DNA of 64,000 nucleotides, taken from assembly GCA_030538255.1 (NCBI GenBank), contig JAUNUI010000003.1, forward strand, positions 98,777 to 162,776, written 5' to 3'. This DNA is from Pelistega sp. Its GTDB lineage: Bacteria; Pseudomonadota; Gammaproteobacteria; Burkholderiales; Burkholderiaceae_B. Shown here in pieces: positions 1-7,899 of the stretch. A program made the translations under genes and the position numbers. The stretch's first letter is position 1; every line of letters starts with the position of its first letter. The notes beneath the pieces were generated by a model. That model did no database searches, was not told the origin of the DNA, and worked only from the letters and a program-made list of their open reading frames with translations.

Positions 1-72
1 AAATGTTCAGAGCAAATGTTCAACGTACTTACCGAGCAATCACAAGATTTATCTCTAAAGGAGAAGTGAGTA

Positions 73-1080
73 ATGTATACACAATCATTTAGTGTGTCAG
101 ATAAGGATAAACCACAAGCGGTTAAAGCCGTTGAAGATCCCGCCTTGATGGCGCAATTTGATGAGCGTATCGATGCGGATGGTCGTATTGAACCACAAGA
201 CTGGATGCCTGATGCCTATCGTAAGACGCTCGTGCGTCAAATCAGTCAGCACGCCCATAGTGAAATTATCGGCATGTTGCCTGAAGGTAACTGGATCACA
301 CGTGCCCCTAGCTTGAAGCGTAAAGCGATTCTTATTGCCAAAGTACAAGACGAAGGTGGTCATGGTTTATATCTCTACTCAGCCGCCGAAACACTAGGCA
401 CGAGTCGTGATCAGATGCTTGACGCCTTGCACTCAGGTAAAGCGAAATACAGTTCAATTTTTAACTATCCAACTCTAAACTGGGCGGATGTGGGTGTGAT
501 CGGTTGGCTCGTTGATGGTGCCGCGATTATGAACCAGATTCCATTATGTCGTTGTTCATATGGCCCTTATGCCCGTGCTATGGTGCGTGTCTGTAAGGAA
601 GAGTCATTCCACCAACGTCAAGGCTACGAAGCTTTATTAGTCATGATGCAAGGTAGCGATGCGCAAAAAGCTATGGTGCAAGATGCGGTCAATCGCTGGT
701 GGTGGAAGTGCTTAGCCATGTTTGGTCCACCTGATGCCGATAGCCCGAACAGTGCGCTCGGTATGCGTTGGGGTATTAAGCGCGTATCGAATGATGATTT
801 ACGTCAGAAGTTTGTTGATGCCACTGTGCCGCAAGCAAGAGTTTTAGGTGTGACACTCCCTGATCCCGACTTGAAATGGAACGAAGAGCGCCAGCATTAT
901 GACTACGGTCAGATTGATTGGGACGAGTTCTGGAGCACAGTTGCTGGTAACGGTCCATGTAATAAAGAGCGTCTTAACACACGCGTTAAAGCCTACAACG
1001 ATGGTGAATGGGTGCGCGATGCCGCGCAAGCCTATGCCGCAAAACAAGAAGCACGTCAATTAAAGGAGAAAGTAGCATGA
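73..1080 (+). CDS. paaA: 1,2-phenylacetyl-CoA epoxidase, catalytic subunit PaaA
   Basis: 335 residues, the usual length for PaaA. This is the diiron catalytic subunit of the PaaABCE multicomponent oxygenase, which forms the ring-1,2-epoxide of phenylacetyl-CoA in the cytoplasm. Ferritin-like diiron ligand motifs are visible as DEGGHG (about residue 93) and EESFHQ (about residue 176). A strong Shine-Dalgarno (AAAGGAGAAG) lies just upstream of the ATG. It is the first gene of paaABCDE and its stop overlaps the paaB start (ATGA). The upstream 72 bases probably hold part of the promoter, but the window begins there. Family assignment is secure from motifs and gene order. Confidence 0.96.
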   Translation: MYTQSFSVSDKDKPQAVKAVEDPALMAQFDERIDADGRIEPQDWMPDAYRKTLVRQISQHAHSEIIGMLPEGNWITRAPSLKRKAILIAKVQDEGGHGLYLYSAAETLGTSRDQMLDALHSGKAKYSSIFNYPTLNWADVGVIGWLVDGAAIMNQIPLCRCSYGPYARAMVRVCKEESFHQRQGYEALLVMMQGSDAQKAMVQDAVNRWWWKCLAMFGPPDADSPNSALGMRWGIKRVSNDDLRQKFVDATVPQARVLGVTLPDPDLKWNEERQHYDYGQIDWDEFWSTVAGNGPCNKERLNTRVKAYNDGEWVRDAAQAYAAKQEARQLKEKVA

Positions 1081-1373
1081 GTACACCACAATTAAAAGAA
1101 TGGCCATTATGGGAAGTTTTTGTTCGCAGCAAGCAAGGTCTTGAGCACAAACACTGCGGTAGCCTACATGCTGCCGATAAGGTGCAAGCCTTAGAGATGG
1201 CGCGTGATGTATACACCCGTCGTCAAGAAGGTGTGAGCATTTGGGTTGTGCCTTCAGCGTATATTGCCGCTAGCAGTCCTGATGATAAAGCAGAGTTGTT
1301 TGAACCTGCGAGCGATAAAATTTATCGTCATCCAACTTTTTATGAAATTCCTGAAGAAGTGGGGCACATGTAA
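1077..1373 (+). CDS. paaB: 1,2-phenylacetyl-CoA epoxidase, subunit PaaB
   Basis: 98 residues beginning [18 protein letters not shown], typical of the small PaaB subunit that bridges PaaAC heterodimers in the epoxidase complex. The ATG at 1077 overlaps the paaA stop as ATGA, with AAAGGAGAAAG just upstream as ribosome binding site. The reading frame is open further upstream to 1008, but that extension lies inside paaA and is not needed. Its stop overlaps the paaC start by one base, so translation of A, B and C is probably coupled. Confidence 0.95.
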   Translation: MSTPQLKEWPLWEVFVRSKQGLEHKHCGSLHAADKVQALEMARDVYTRRQEGVSIWVVPSAYIAASSPDDKAELFEPASDKIYRHPTFYEIPEEVGHM

Positions 1374-2161
1374 TGACGACGTACATTGATTACCTATTGC
1401 ACCTCGCTGATAACGCTGTGATTATGGGTCAGCGCAATGGTGAGTGGTGTGGTTTAGGGCCGATCTTAGAAGAAGATATTGCCTTAGCTAACATCAGCTT
1501 GGACTATATCGGTCAAGCGCGTTTGCTGTATCAATTAGCGGCTGAGTTAAAAGGCGCGGGTGCCACTGAAGATACTTTGGCGTATTTCCGTAATGAGCAA
1601 GAGTACTTGAACTATACCTTAGTAGAGTTGCCACATCGTGGTGCTATGTCAGGCTATGCCTCTGCTGATCGTGACTATGCTGTAACGATTGCCTGTAACT
1701 TCTTGTACTCTGCCTTAATGGTTTTAGTCTGGGATAAATTACAAGCTTCATCAGATAAAACACTTGCAGCGATTGCTGAGAAGTCTTTGAAAGAAGTGCG
1801 TTATCACTTACGTCATACTCGTAACTGGTTAGTGCGCTTTGGTGACGGTACACAAGAATCACACGATCGCGTACAAGCGGCGATTGATCACTTGTTACCG
1901 TATACCGAAGAGTTTTGGACCAGCAGTCCTGCAGAACAAGCTGCACTTGAAGCGGGCGTTGCTGTTGATGTGGCTAGCTTACGTGCAGATTGGGATGAGA
2001 TTGTGAATGGTGCTTTAATTGAAGCCACCTTAACACGTCCTGAAGTTGTGGCAGGTGCTTATGTGACGGAAGGTAAGAAGGGCTTACATTCAGAGCACTT
2101 AGGCTATTTGTTAAGTGAGATGCAAAGCTTGGCACGTGCGCATCCAGGTTGTACATGGTGA
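1373..2161 (+). CDS. paaC: 1,2-phenylacetyl-CoA epoxidase, structural subunit PaaC
   Basis: 262 residues, ferritin-like fold homologous to PaaA but serving as the structural partner of the catalytic subunit. It starts [21 protein letters not shown] and contains LGPILEEDIALANISLDYIGQA, the conserved N-terminal region of the family. The start overlaps the paaB stop (TAATG), which supports translational coupling. It is followed directly by paaD. Length and context agree with PaaC (about 250 residues). Confidence 0.95.
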   Translation: MTTYIDYLLHLADNAVIMGQRNGEWCGLGPILEEDIALANISLDYIGQARLLYQLAAELKGAGATEDTLAYFRNEQEYLNYTLVELPHRGAMSGYASADRDYAVTIACNFLYSALMVLVWDKLQASSDKTLAAIAEKSLKEVRYHLRHTRNWLVRFGDGTQESHDRVQAAIDHLLPYTEEFWTSSPAEQAALEAGVAVDVASLRADWDEIVNGALIEATLTRPEVVAGAYVTEGKKGLHSEHLGYLLSEMQSLARAHPGCTW

Positions 2162-2166
2162 TTGCA

Positions 2167-2676
2167 ATGAGTACTAACGTTAGCGAAATCTGGTCCGTAT
2201 TAGACACGCTCAGTGATCCTGAAATTCCTGTGATTACCTTACGTGAACTGGGGATTTTGCGTGACGTGCGCGAGGGTAGCGACGGTATCGAGGTGGTAAT
2301 TACCCCCACATACAGTGGCTGCCCAGCGATGGAGCAAATCCACGACGACATTATCAGCACTTTAGCAGCGAACGGTTTTAGCGCTAAAGTGGTGACGCAA
2401 TTATCCCCTGCTTGGACCACCGATTGGATGGATGAAAAAGGCAAAGAGAAATTGCGTGCGTATGGTATTGCGCCACCGCAAAAGCGTTGTGCTGAAACCC
2501 AGGTTGTACAGTTTATGCCAAAGAGCGCGCACCTCGCGCAAGAAGATGATGTGCCTTGTCCGAACTGCGGCTCATCACACACTGTTGTGTCTTCTTACTT
2601 TGGTTCTACAGCGTGTAAGTCACTGTACAAGTGCTTGGATTGCCAAGAACCATTTGATTATTTCAAACCATACTAA
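2167..2676 (+). CDS. paaD: Phenylacetate degradation protein PaaD (Fe-S assembly-like)
   Basis: 169 residues. The N-terminal half is a MIP18/DUF59-like domain with the signature DPEIPVITLRELGILRDV. The C-terminal half has a zinc-ribbon-like cysteine set (CPNCGSSH ... CLDCQEPF). PaaD is needed for epoxidase activity and is thought to help Fe-S or diiron maturation. I chose ATG 2167 because GGTGA lies five bases upstream; in-frame alternatives are ATG 2155 and TTG 2149, both overlapping the paaC stop. The gap to paaE is only 23 bases. Confidence 0.93.
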   Translation: MSTNVSEIWSVLDTLSDPEIPVITLRELGILRDVREGSDGIEVVITPTYSGCPAMEQIHDDIISTLAANGFSAKVVTQLSPAWTTDWMDEKGKEKLRAYGIAPPQKRCAETQVVQFMPKSAHLAQEDDVPCPNCGSSHTVVSSYFGSTACKSLYKCLDCQEPFDYFKPY

Positions 2677-2699
2677 TATTTATTCGGAGTCATTTTTAC

Positions 2700-3797
2700 A
2701 TGTCTACTCTGCGATTTTATGATTTGAATGTGAAGCGAGTTAACTCTGAAGCGGGTGACTCAGTTGCGATCACATTTGAAATTCCTGAAGATTTACAAGA
2801 TACCTTCAACTTTGAGCCAGGTCAGTTTCTCACCGTACGTTCAACCATTAATGGTGAAGACTTACGCCGTACTTACTCAATTAGTAGCCCACGTAGCCGC
2901 TTAGCAAAATTGGGTGAGTTGGAAATTGGTATTCGTCCAGTTGAAGACGGTAAGTTTTCGAATTGGGCTGTTCAGAACATCAATGTGGGTGACGTATTAA
3001 GCGTGATGCCCCCTGATGGGCGCTTTACCGTGAAGAAGCAACGTGCGATTCACCGCGTGGGTTTTGCTTGTGGTTCTGGCATTACACCTGTGCTATCAAT
3101 TGCCGCCAGTACCTTGGAAGAACAACCCGAGTCTAAATTTACCCTGGTATTCGGTAACCGTCGCATGTCGAGTGTGATGTTTAACGAAGCCTTGCAAGAC
3201 TTGAAGGACCGCTTTGCCGATCGCTTCACCATGATTCACGTCTTATCGCGTCAAGCACAAGAAGTTGAGTTATTAGAAGGTCGTATTGATGCGGATAAGG
3301 TCAATAAGATTATTGCCGCCTTTTTACCCGTTGCCAGTATGGATGAAGTCTTTATCTGTGGTCCGGAAAGCATGATTGATACGGTTGAGAAAACCTTAAT
3401 CGAAGCGGGTGTGCCTGAAAGTCGTGTATATACAGAGCGCTTTACCACGAATATGGCACAAGCTGCCAAGGTGCAAGCCGATACTGACTCAGCGGAAAAG
3501 CGTCAAAGCTTAGCTAAAGAAATTAGCTTAACCGTATTGGTTGATGGTCATGAACAGCAATTTCAAATCGGCGCTGATGAGAAAGTCTTAGACGCAGGTT
3601 TGAATGCAGGCTTGGATTTACCATTCTCATGTAAAGCAGGGGTGTGCTGTACTTGTCGTTGTAAAGTCATTGAAGGCTCAGTGACCATGGACAAGAACTA
3701 TACCCTGGAGCAAGACGAGGTTGATCAAGGCTTTATCTTGAGTTGCCAAGCAAGAGCGACGAGTGACAAGTTAGTCGTGAGTTTTGACGAGCGTTAA
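2700..3797 (+). CDS. paaE: Phenylacetyl-CoA epoxidase reductase subunit PaaE
   Basis: 365 residues. An N-terminal ferredoxin-reductase module comes first: FAD-binding RRTYSISSPR near residue 57, then an NAD(P)-binding region with FACGSGITPVLSI near 123 and FICGPESMI near 218. A C-terminal plant-type 2Fe-2S ferredoxin domain follows, with CKAGVCCTCRCKV near residue 312 and a last cysteine in ILSCQA. It passes electrons from NADPH to the diiron centre of PaaA. It is the last gene of the operon, followed by a hairpin terminator. Length and domain order match PaaE. Confidence 0.95.
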   Translation: MSTLRFYDLNVKRVNSEAGDSVAITFEIPEDLQDTFNFEPGQFLTVRSTINGEDLRRTYSISSPRSRLAKLGELEIGIRPVEDGKFSNWAVQNINVGDVLSVMPPDGRFTVKKQRAIHRVGFACGSGITPVLSIAASTLEEQPESKFTLVFGNRRMSSVMFNEALQDLKDRFADRFTMIHVLSRQAQEVELLEGRIDADKVNKIIAAFLPVASMDEVFICGPESMIDTVEKTLIEAGVPESRVYTERFTTNMAQAAKVQADTDSAEKRQSLAKEISLTVLVDGHEQQFQIGADEKVLDAGLNAGLDLPFSCKAGVCCTCRCKVIEGSVTMDKNYTLEQDEVDQGFILSCQARATSDKLVVSFDER

Positions 3798-3814
3798 ACC
3801 CACGGCATAGCAAT

Positions 3815-3877
3815 AAAAAACCATCAATTCAGTTGACATCGATTTCAGTTCAGCAATAGGGATTGATGGTTTTTTTG
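3815..3877 (+). terminator. Terminator-like inverted repeat after paaE
   Basis: AAAAAACCATCAAT (3815-3828) pairs with ATTGATGGTTTTTT (from 3862), giving a 14-bp stem with a long loop of about 33 bases and ending in a T run. It lies 18 bases past the paaE stop and separates the paa operon from the transporter gene. The A-rich left arm means it could also work for leftward transcripts, but none is visible. Confidence 0.7.
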
Positions 3878-3940
3878 TACCTTAAATTAGAAAAAATTTT
3901 AAATATATAATTTATTTTTGAGAGAAAATAGGAGACTTAA

Positions 3941-5272
3941 ATGAGAAAAATCAGTGTGCAAGAGGTGGTCGATAAAGCCCATCTGAATCCCTTTCATTGG
4001 ACAATTTTATGGCTTTGTACCTTGATTATTATTGTCGATGGATACGACTTAATTGTGTATGGCGTAGTTTTACCCTTACTCATGCAAGAGTGGAGTCTGA
4101 CTCCACCACAGGCGGGCTTTTTAGGCAGTATGGCTTTGTTTGGCATGATGTTCGGTGCCTTAACTTTAGGGGTGGTAGCTGATCGAATTGGCCGTAAGAA
4201 AGTCATCTTACTATGCTTAATTTCATTTAGCGTTTTCACTTTCTTATGTGCTTTTGCCCGCAATCCGACCGAGTTTGGTATTTATCGATTTATCGCGGGT
4301 GCAGGTTTGGGGGCCATGTTCCCGATGATTGTGGCGGTGATGACTGAGTATATGCCGAAAGCTATTCGCACGACCCTCGTTGCGTTAACCGTGAGTGGTT
4401 ATGCCATGGGCGGTATGTTGGCTGCAGGTCTAGGCGCATGGCTAGTGCCGACCTATGGTTGGAAACTAATGTTCTATCTAGGTTTAGTGCCTTTGTTAAT
4501 CGTGCCGATTGTGATGATTGCCTTGCCTGAGTCATTAGAATTCTTGGTACGCAAAGATGAAAAAGCCGCCCGTCAAGTGATCCAGAAACTCAGCCCAGAA
4601 CTTAAGTTAACCGAGTCTGACGAACTTGTGCGCCCAGCTGCTGCAGGTGGTAAAGCCCCATTCTTAGAGATCTTCCGCGAAGGCCGTGCCCTAGGTACGA
4701 TTATGCTCGGTGTGTGTTTTGGCATGTGCTTATTGATGGTTTACGGCCTAGGAAACTGGTTGCCGAAACTTATGAATAGCGCAGGCTATCCATTGCAATC
4801 AAGCATGCTGTTCTTGATGGTATTGAATATTGGTGGTATTGCCGGCGGCCTATTAGGTGGTTACTTAAGCGATCGTTATAACGTACGTAAAGTACTTATG
4901 GTGTTCTATTTCTTTGCCGCCTTGTCATTAGCATTGCTTGGCTTTAAGACACCTGCTCCAGTGCTTTACACGATTCTATTTGTCTGCGGTGCAACGACGA
5001 TTGGTTCGCAAATCCTGCAGTATGCCTACTCAGCCCAACACTTTGAGTTCAGCATGCGTTCAACAGGCGTAGGCTTTGCCTCATCATTAGGTCGTATCGG
5101 TGCGATATTAGGCCCTATGTTAGGTGGCGCATTATTAGCCGCGAATCTAGGTCACCAAACCAACTTCTTGATCTTCGCGATTCCAGGTATTATCGCTATC
5201 TTTGCTGTGATTTTAGTACGCCAGCCTAAGGCGAAGGAACAAGAGTTAAAGACCGTAGTTGTGAATTCGTGA
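3941..5272 (+). CDS. MFS transporter, aromatic acid:H+ symporter (AAHS) family
   Basis: 443 residues with about 12 hydrophobic segments. The first-helix motif DGYDLIVYGVVLPLLMQEW is the AAHS signature shared with PcaK and BenK-type carriers. The loop 2-3 motif GVVADRIGRKKV is the general MFS signature. It probably imports an aromatic acid in the inner membrane. Given the upstream paaABCDE genes, phenylacetate is an attractive substrate, but that is inference; benzoate or hydroxybenzoates are equally possible from sequence. AGGAGAC stands upstream of the ATG. It has its own promoter region after the paa terminator. Confidence 0.88.
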   Translation: MRKISVQEVVDKAHLNPFHWTILWLCTLIIIVDGYDLIVYGVVLPLLMQEWSLTPPQAGFLGSMALFGMMFGALTLGVVADRIGRKKVILLCLISFSVFTFLCAFARNPTEFGIYRFIAGAGLGAMFPMIVAVMTEYMPKAIRTTLVALTVSGYAMGGMLAAGLGAWLVPTYGWKLMFYLGLVPLLIVPIVMIALPESLEFLVRKDEKAARQVIQKLSPELKLTESDELVRPAAAGGKAPFLEIFREGRALGTIMLGVCFGMCLLMVYGLGNWLPKLMNSAGYPLQSSMLFLMVLNIGGIAGGLLGGYLSDRYNVRKVLMVFYFFAALSLALLGFKTPAPVLYTILFVCGATTIGSQILQYAYSAQHFEFSMRSTGVGFASSLGRIGAILGPMLGGALLAANLGHQTNFLIFAIPGIIAIFAVILVRQPKAKEQELKTVVVNS

Positions 5273-5684
5273 TAGAAGCGGTGTTGCTAGTAGATTGCTC
5301 AGATTGTAGTTAATAGCTGAATATGGGTAAGTGCTTAATATGATTTAGCACATGAATTTTTGCTGGTGTACCGAGTTATGAGTCGCATAGCGTATCGAAG
5401 ATAGCGGCGCTATGTGGAGAGAAGCAAGGCAGTTGCTTTAGTCTTGATTGAGTTAGCTTCTAAAGCTGAAATCTCGGTAGAAAAGAGATAACGCGTCCTT
5501 GTAAGAGGGCGCGTTTTTTGAGGGTGCGTAGAGTTCTTGTCTTAATGTTCTTTGTCAAACAGAACTCTTTCAACCTCAAAAAATCCGCCTAGAATAATAA
5601 GCAAAACTGTTGTAGATATGATAATGACGTTACATATTTTTCAGCAAAACTATGATATAAATATAAAAATCAACAAAAAATTGT
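5273..5684. other. Intergenic region between transporter and CRISPR-associated locus
   Basis: About 410 bases without a credible gene. It holds a short palindrome ATAGCGGCGCTAT (5401-5413), a terminator hairpin at 5490-5518, and then a strongly A/T-rich stretch (5580-5684) that probably carries the promoter of the ATPase-cas1-cas3 unit. I could not pick a convincing -35/-10 pair. Confidence 0.5.
5490..5518 (+). terminator. Rho-independent terminator
   Basis: AACGCGTCCTT pairs with AGGGCGCGTT across a short GTAAG loop (with G-U pairs) and is followed by a run of T. It would end rightward transcription from the AAHS transporter gene and insulate the CRISPR-Cas locus. Confidence 0.75.
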
Positions 5685-5735
5685 ATGTTTCGTGGTTTAA
5701 TTTTTGTTTTGTCTAGGGTAATGGTTGGGGAAAGT

Positions 5736-6917
5736 ATGCTGCATTACTATTCTTTTAAGAACTTCCAGAGTTTTAGGGATGCTCAAGAAGTTTCTTTTAA
5801 ATTTACGAATCAAGTTCCTGAGCGTGGTTGGGAGGCTATCGCCTATAGTGGTCAGCGTCTCAGCACAGCTATGGCTGTTATGGGAGCGAATGGTTCAGGT
5901 AAGACTGCCTTACTGAAGCCTCTTGTATTTGTTATAAATTTTATTAAATCGTCTTTTCATGCTTCACCTGATGAGGATATTTCAATCACTTCATATGCGG
6001 GGTTTGAGGATGAACCCACTGAAATCGAGCTGGTTGCAGAAGATAAGCATGGAATTATTTGGAAGTATATTTTAAAGCTAACGCGAGAGCGTGTTTTGTA
6101 CGAGGCTTTATATCAGAAGAAAGTACGCTTTAATTTTGTGTTTGTGCGTGAATGGAATGGCAAAGCATATGAGATTAAGCAACACAAGGATTTTAACTTC
6201 AATAAAGATGAAGCGATGAAAGTTCGTCAGAATGCTTCTCTTATTTCAACAGCGTTGCAATACGGTGTTGAGGTTTTTGGTCATGAGGTATTTTCTAAAT
6301 TTACGACGAATATGCATAGTTTTGGTCGAAACCAGTTTCCTATGTTCGATATGCGCTGGGCAGCAGAAAGCTACCATAAAGATCCTGAATCAATGGACTT
6401 GGCGACTGAATTGTTAACAGCGTGGGACTTAGGTTTAAGCGGTCTTAGAATTGACGAAGAAGAACACCCCTATACAGAAGATAAAAAAAGAAAAATCTAT
6501 TCTACCTACGGTCTGCATAAGGATAAAAATGGACGCGTATTTGAGCTGCCATTTTCTTATGAATCAAGTGGTACTCAGTCTTGTTTTATATTACTAAGTA
6601 AATTATTACCCGTACTGAAATCAGGCGGTTTAGCGGTCATTGATGAAATTGAAAATGATCTTCATCCCCATATGGTAGAGCCTATTCTAGATTTATTTAC
6701 TGATCCGAATAGTAACCCACATAATGCTCAAATTATATTCACCTGCCATTCTCCTGAAGTCTTGGATTTTTTACAAAAATCACAGGTCATATTTGTTGAG
6801 AAAACAGAATGTGAGAGCGAAGCTTATCGTGGTGATGAAATTACGGGCTTACGTAGTGATGATAATCTTCGTGCTAAATATATGTCTGGTGCTCTGGGTG
6901 CTGTGCCATCGTTGTAG
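5736..6917 (+). CDS. AAA ATPase, AAA15/OLD-like, next to cas1
   Basis: 393 residues from ATG 5736 (MLHYYSFKNFQSFRD, the usual start of this family; in-frame ATG 5721 and 5685 are alternatives). Walker A is GANGSGKT near residue 49, Walker B is AVIDEIENDLHP near 300, and an HSPEV switch follows near 337. The end, GALGAVPSL, resembles the GAVP tail of COG1106-type ATPases, so the protein seems full length. Relatives include ATPases of defence systems (RloA, Septu and PARIS-like), which normally sit beside a nuclease gene; none is present here. The gene ends 10 bases before cas1 and is probably co-transcribed with it. Function unknown. Confidence 0.8.
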   Translation: MLHYYSFKNFQSFRDAQEVSFKFTNQVPERGWEAIAYSGQRLSTAMAVMGANGSGKTALLKPLVFVINFIKSSFHASPDEDISITSYAGFEDEPTEIELVAEDKHGIIWKYILKLTRERVLYEALYQKKVRFNFVFVREWNGKAYEIKQHKDFNFNKDEAMKVRQNASLISTALQYGVEVFGHEVFSKFTTNMHSFGRNQFPMFDMRWAAESYHKDPESMDLATELLTAWDLGLSGLRIDEEEHPYTEDKKRKIYSTYGLHKDKNGRVFELPFSYESSGTQSCFILLSKLLPVLKSGGLAVIDEIENDLHPHMVEPILDLFTDPNSNPHNAQIIFTCHSPEVLDFLQKSQVIFVEKTECESEAYRGDEITGLRSDDNLRAKYMSGALGAVPSL

Positions 6918-6927
6918 AGAGAAAGAA

Positions 6928-7899
6928 ATGGCAAAAAAGAAAACTCCTTATATTCCTCCTTCTGACTTAAAGTCAATATTACACTCCAAACGTGCCAATC
7001 TCTATTACTTAGAGCACTGTCGAGTATTGCTCAATGGTGGGCGCGTAGAGTATGTTACTGATCAAGGTAAAGAGTCTCTCTATTGGAATATTCCAATTGC
7101 AAATACGACGACCATTTTATTGGGTAGTGGAACATCAATTACTCAGGCAGCTATGCGTGAGTTAAGTAAAGCAGGTGTGATGGTGGGTTTCTGTAGTGGA
7201 GGAGGCACACCTTTATTCAATGGTACAGAGGCTGAGATTGCCTGCGATTTTTTTAGCCCTCAGAGCGAGTATCGACCAACGGAGTACTTACAGAATTGGT
7301 GTCGATTTTGGTTTGATGATGAAGCAAGACTTGCAGTCGCTAAAAAATTACAGCAGATTCGCTTGCAACAGATCGCACTGTTCTGGCCTAAGTATGAGTG
7401 GGAAATAAAACAAGACCTGCTGTCTGGGTTACTAGAAAAATACAGTCAAGAGTTTGAAAGTTGTGACAGTAGTCAATCCCTGCTTGCAGCTGAAGGGCGT
7501 TTAACCGCAAGACTCTATTTACTCGCAAATCAAGCGATAGGTCAGGGAACTGAGTTCAAGCGTAGTGCTCGTGGTTCGTCAGTGGATCTTGCAAATCGCT
7601 TATTAGACCATGGTAATTATTTAGCCTACGGTCTTGGTGCTACTGCTTGCTGGGTATTGGGTTTACCTCATGGACTTGCTGTTTTACATGGTAAGACACG
7701 ACGTGGCGGACTAGTTTTTGATGCCGCTGATATTATTAAAGATTCCCTAGTATTGCCCCAAGCTTTTATCTCAGCACGTGAAGGAGAAGGTGAGCGAGAC
7801 TTTCGACAATCTTGCATAGAGACTTTTGTTCGCTCTGAGGCGCTTGATATTATTATTGAAAGTTTAAAGGCCTTATCTGTCGGAGTTGAAGCTAAATGA
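6928..7899 (+). CDS. cas1: CRISPR-associated endonuclease Cas1, type I-F
   Basis: 323 residues, matching type I-F Cas1 (about 325). It is the metal-dependent integrase that, with the Cas2 part of Cas2-3, inserts new spacers at the leader end of the array. Family features are LLGSGTSITQAAMRELSKAGVMVGFCSGGG near residues 59-88, the mid-protein GRLTARLYLLANQA and the C-terminal LDHGNYLAYGLGATACW. ATG 6928 follows GAGAGAAAG; the frame is open upstream inside the ATPase gene but there is no reason to extend it. The stop overlaps the cas3 start (ATGA). Confidence 0.95.
   Translation: MAKKKTPYIPPSDLKSILHSKRANLYYLEHCRVLLNGGRVEYVTDQGKESLYWNIPIANTTTILLGSGTSITQAAMRELSKAGVMVGFCSGGGTPLFNGTEAEIACDFFSPQSEYRPTEYLQNWCRFWFDDEARLAVAKKLQQIRLQQIALFWPKYEWEIKQDLLSGLLEKYSQEFESCDSSQSLLAAEGRLTARLYLLANQAIGQGTEFKRSARGSSVDLANRLLDHGNYLAYGLGATACWVLGLPHGLAVLHGKTRRGGLVFDAADIIKDSLVLPQAFISAREGEGERDFRQSCIETFVRSEALDIIIESLKALSVGVEAK

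Noticed and set aside
2432-2722. Open frame overlapping paaD and paaE
   Set aside because: Out-of-frame shadow of paaD; peptide shows no family features.
5401-5413. ATAGCGGCGCTAT palindrome as a regulatory site for the cas locus
   Set aside because: It lies upstream of a terminator and far from the ATPase-cas1 promoter region; only a short stem, no support.
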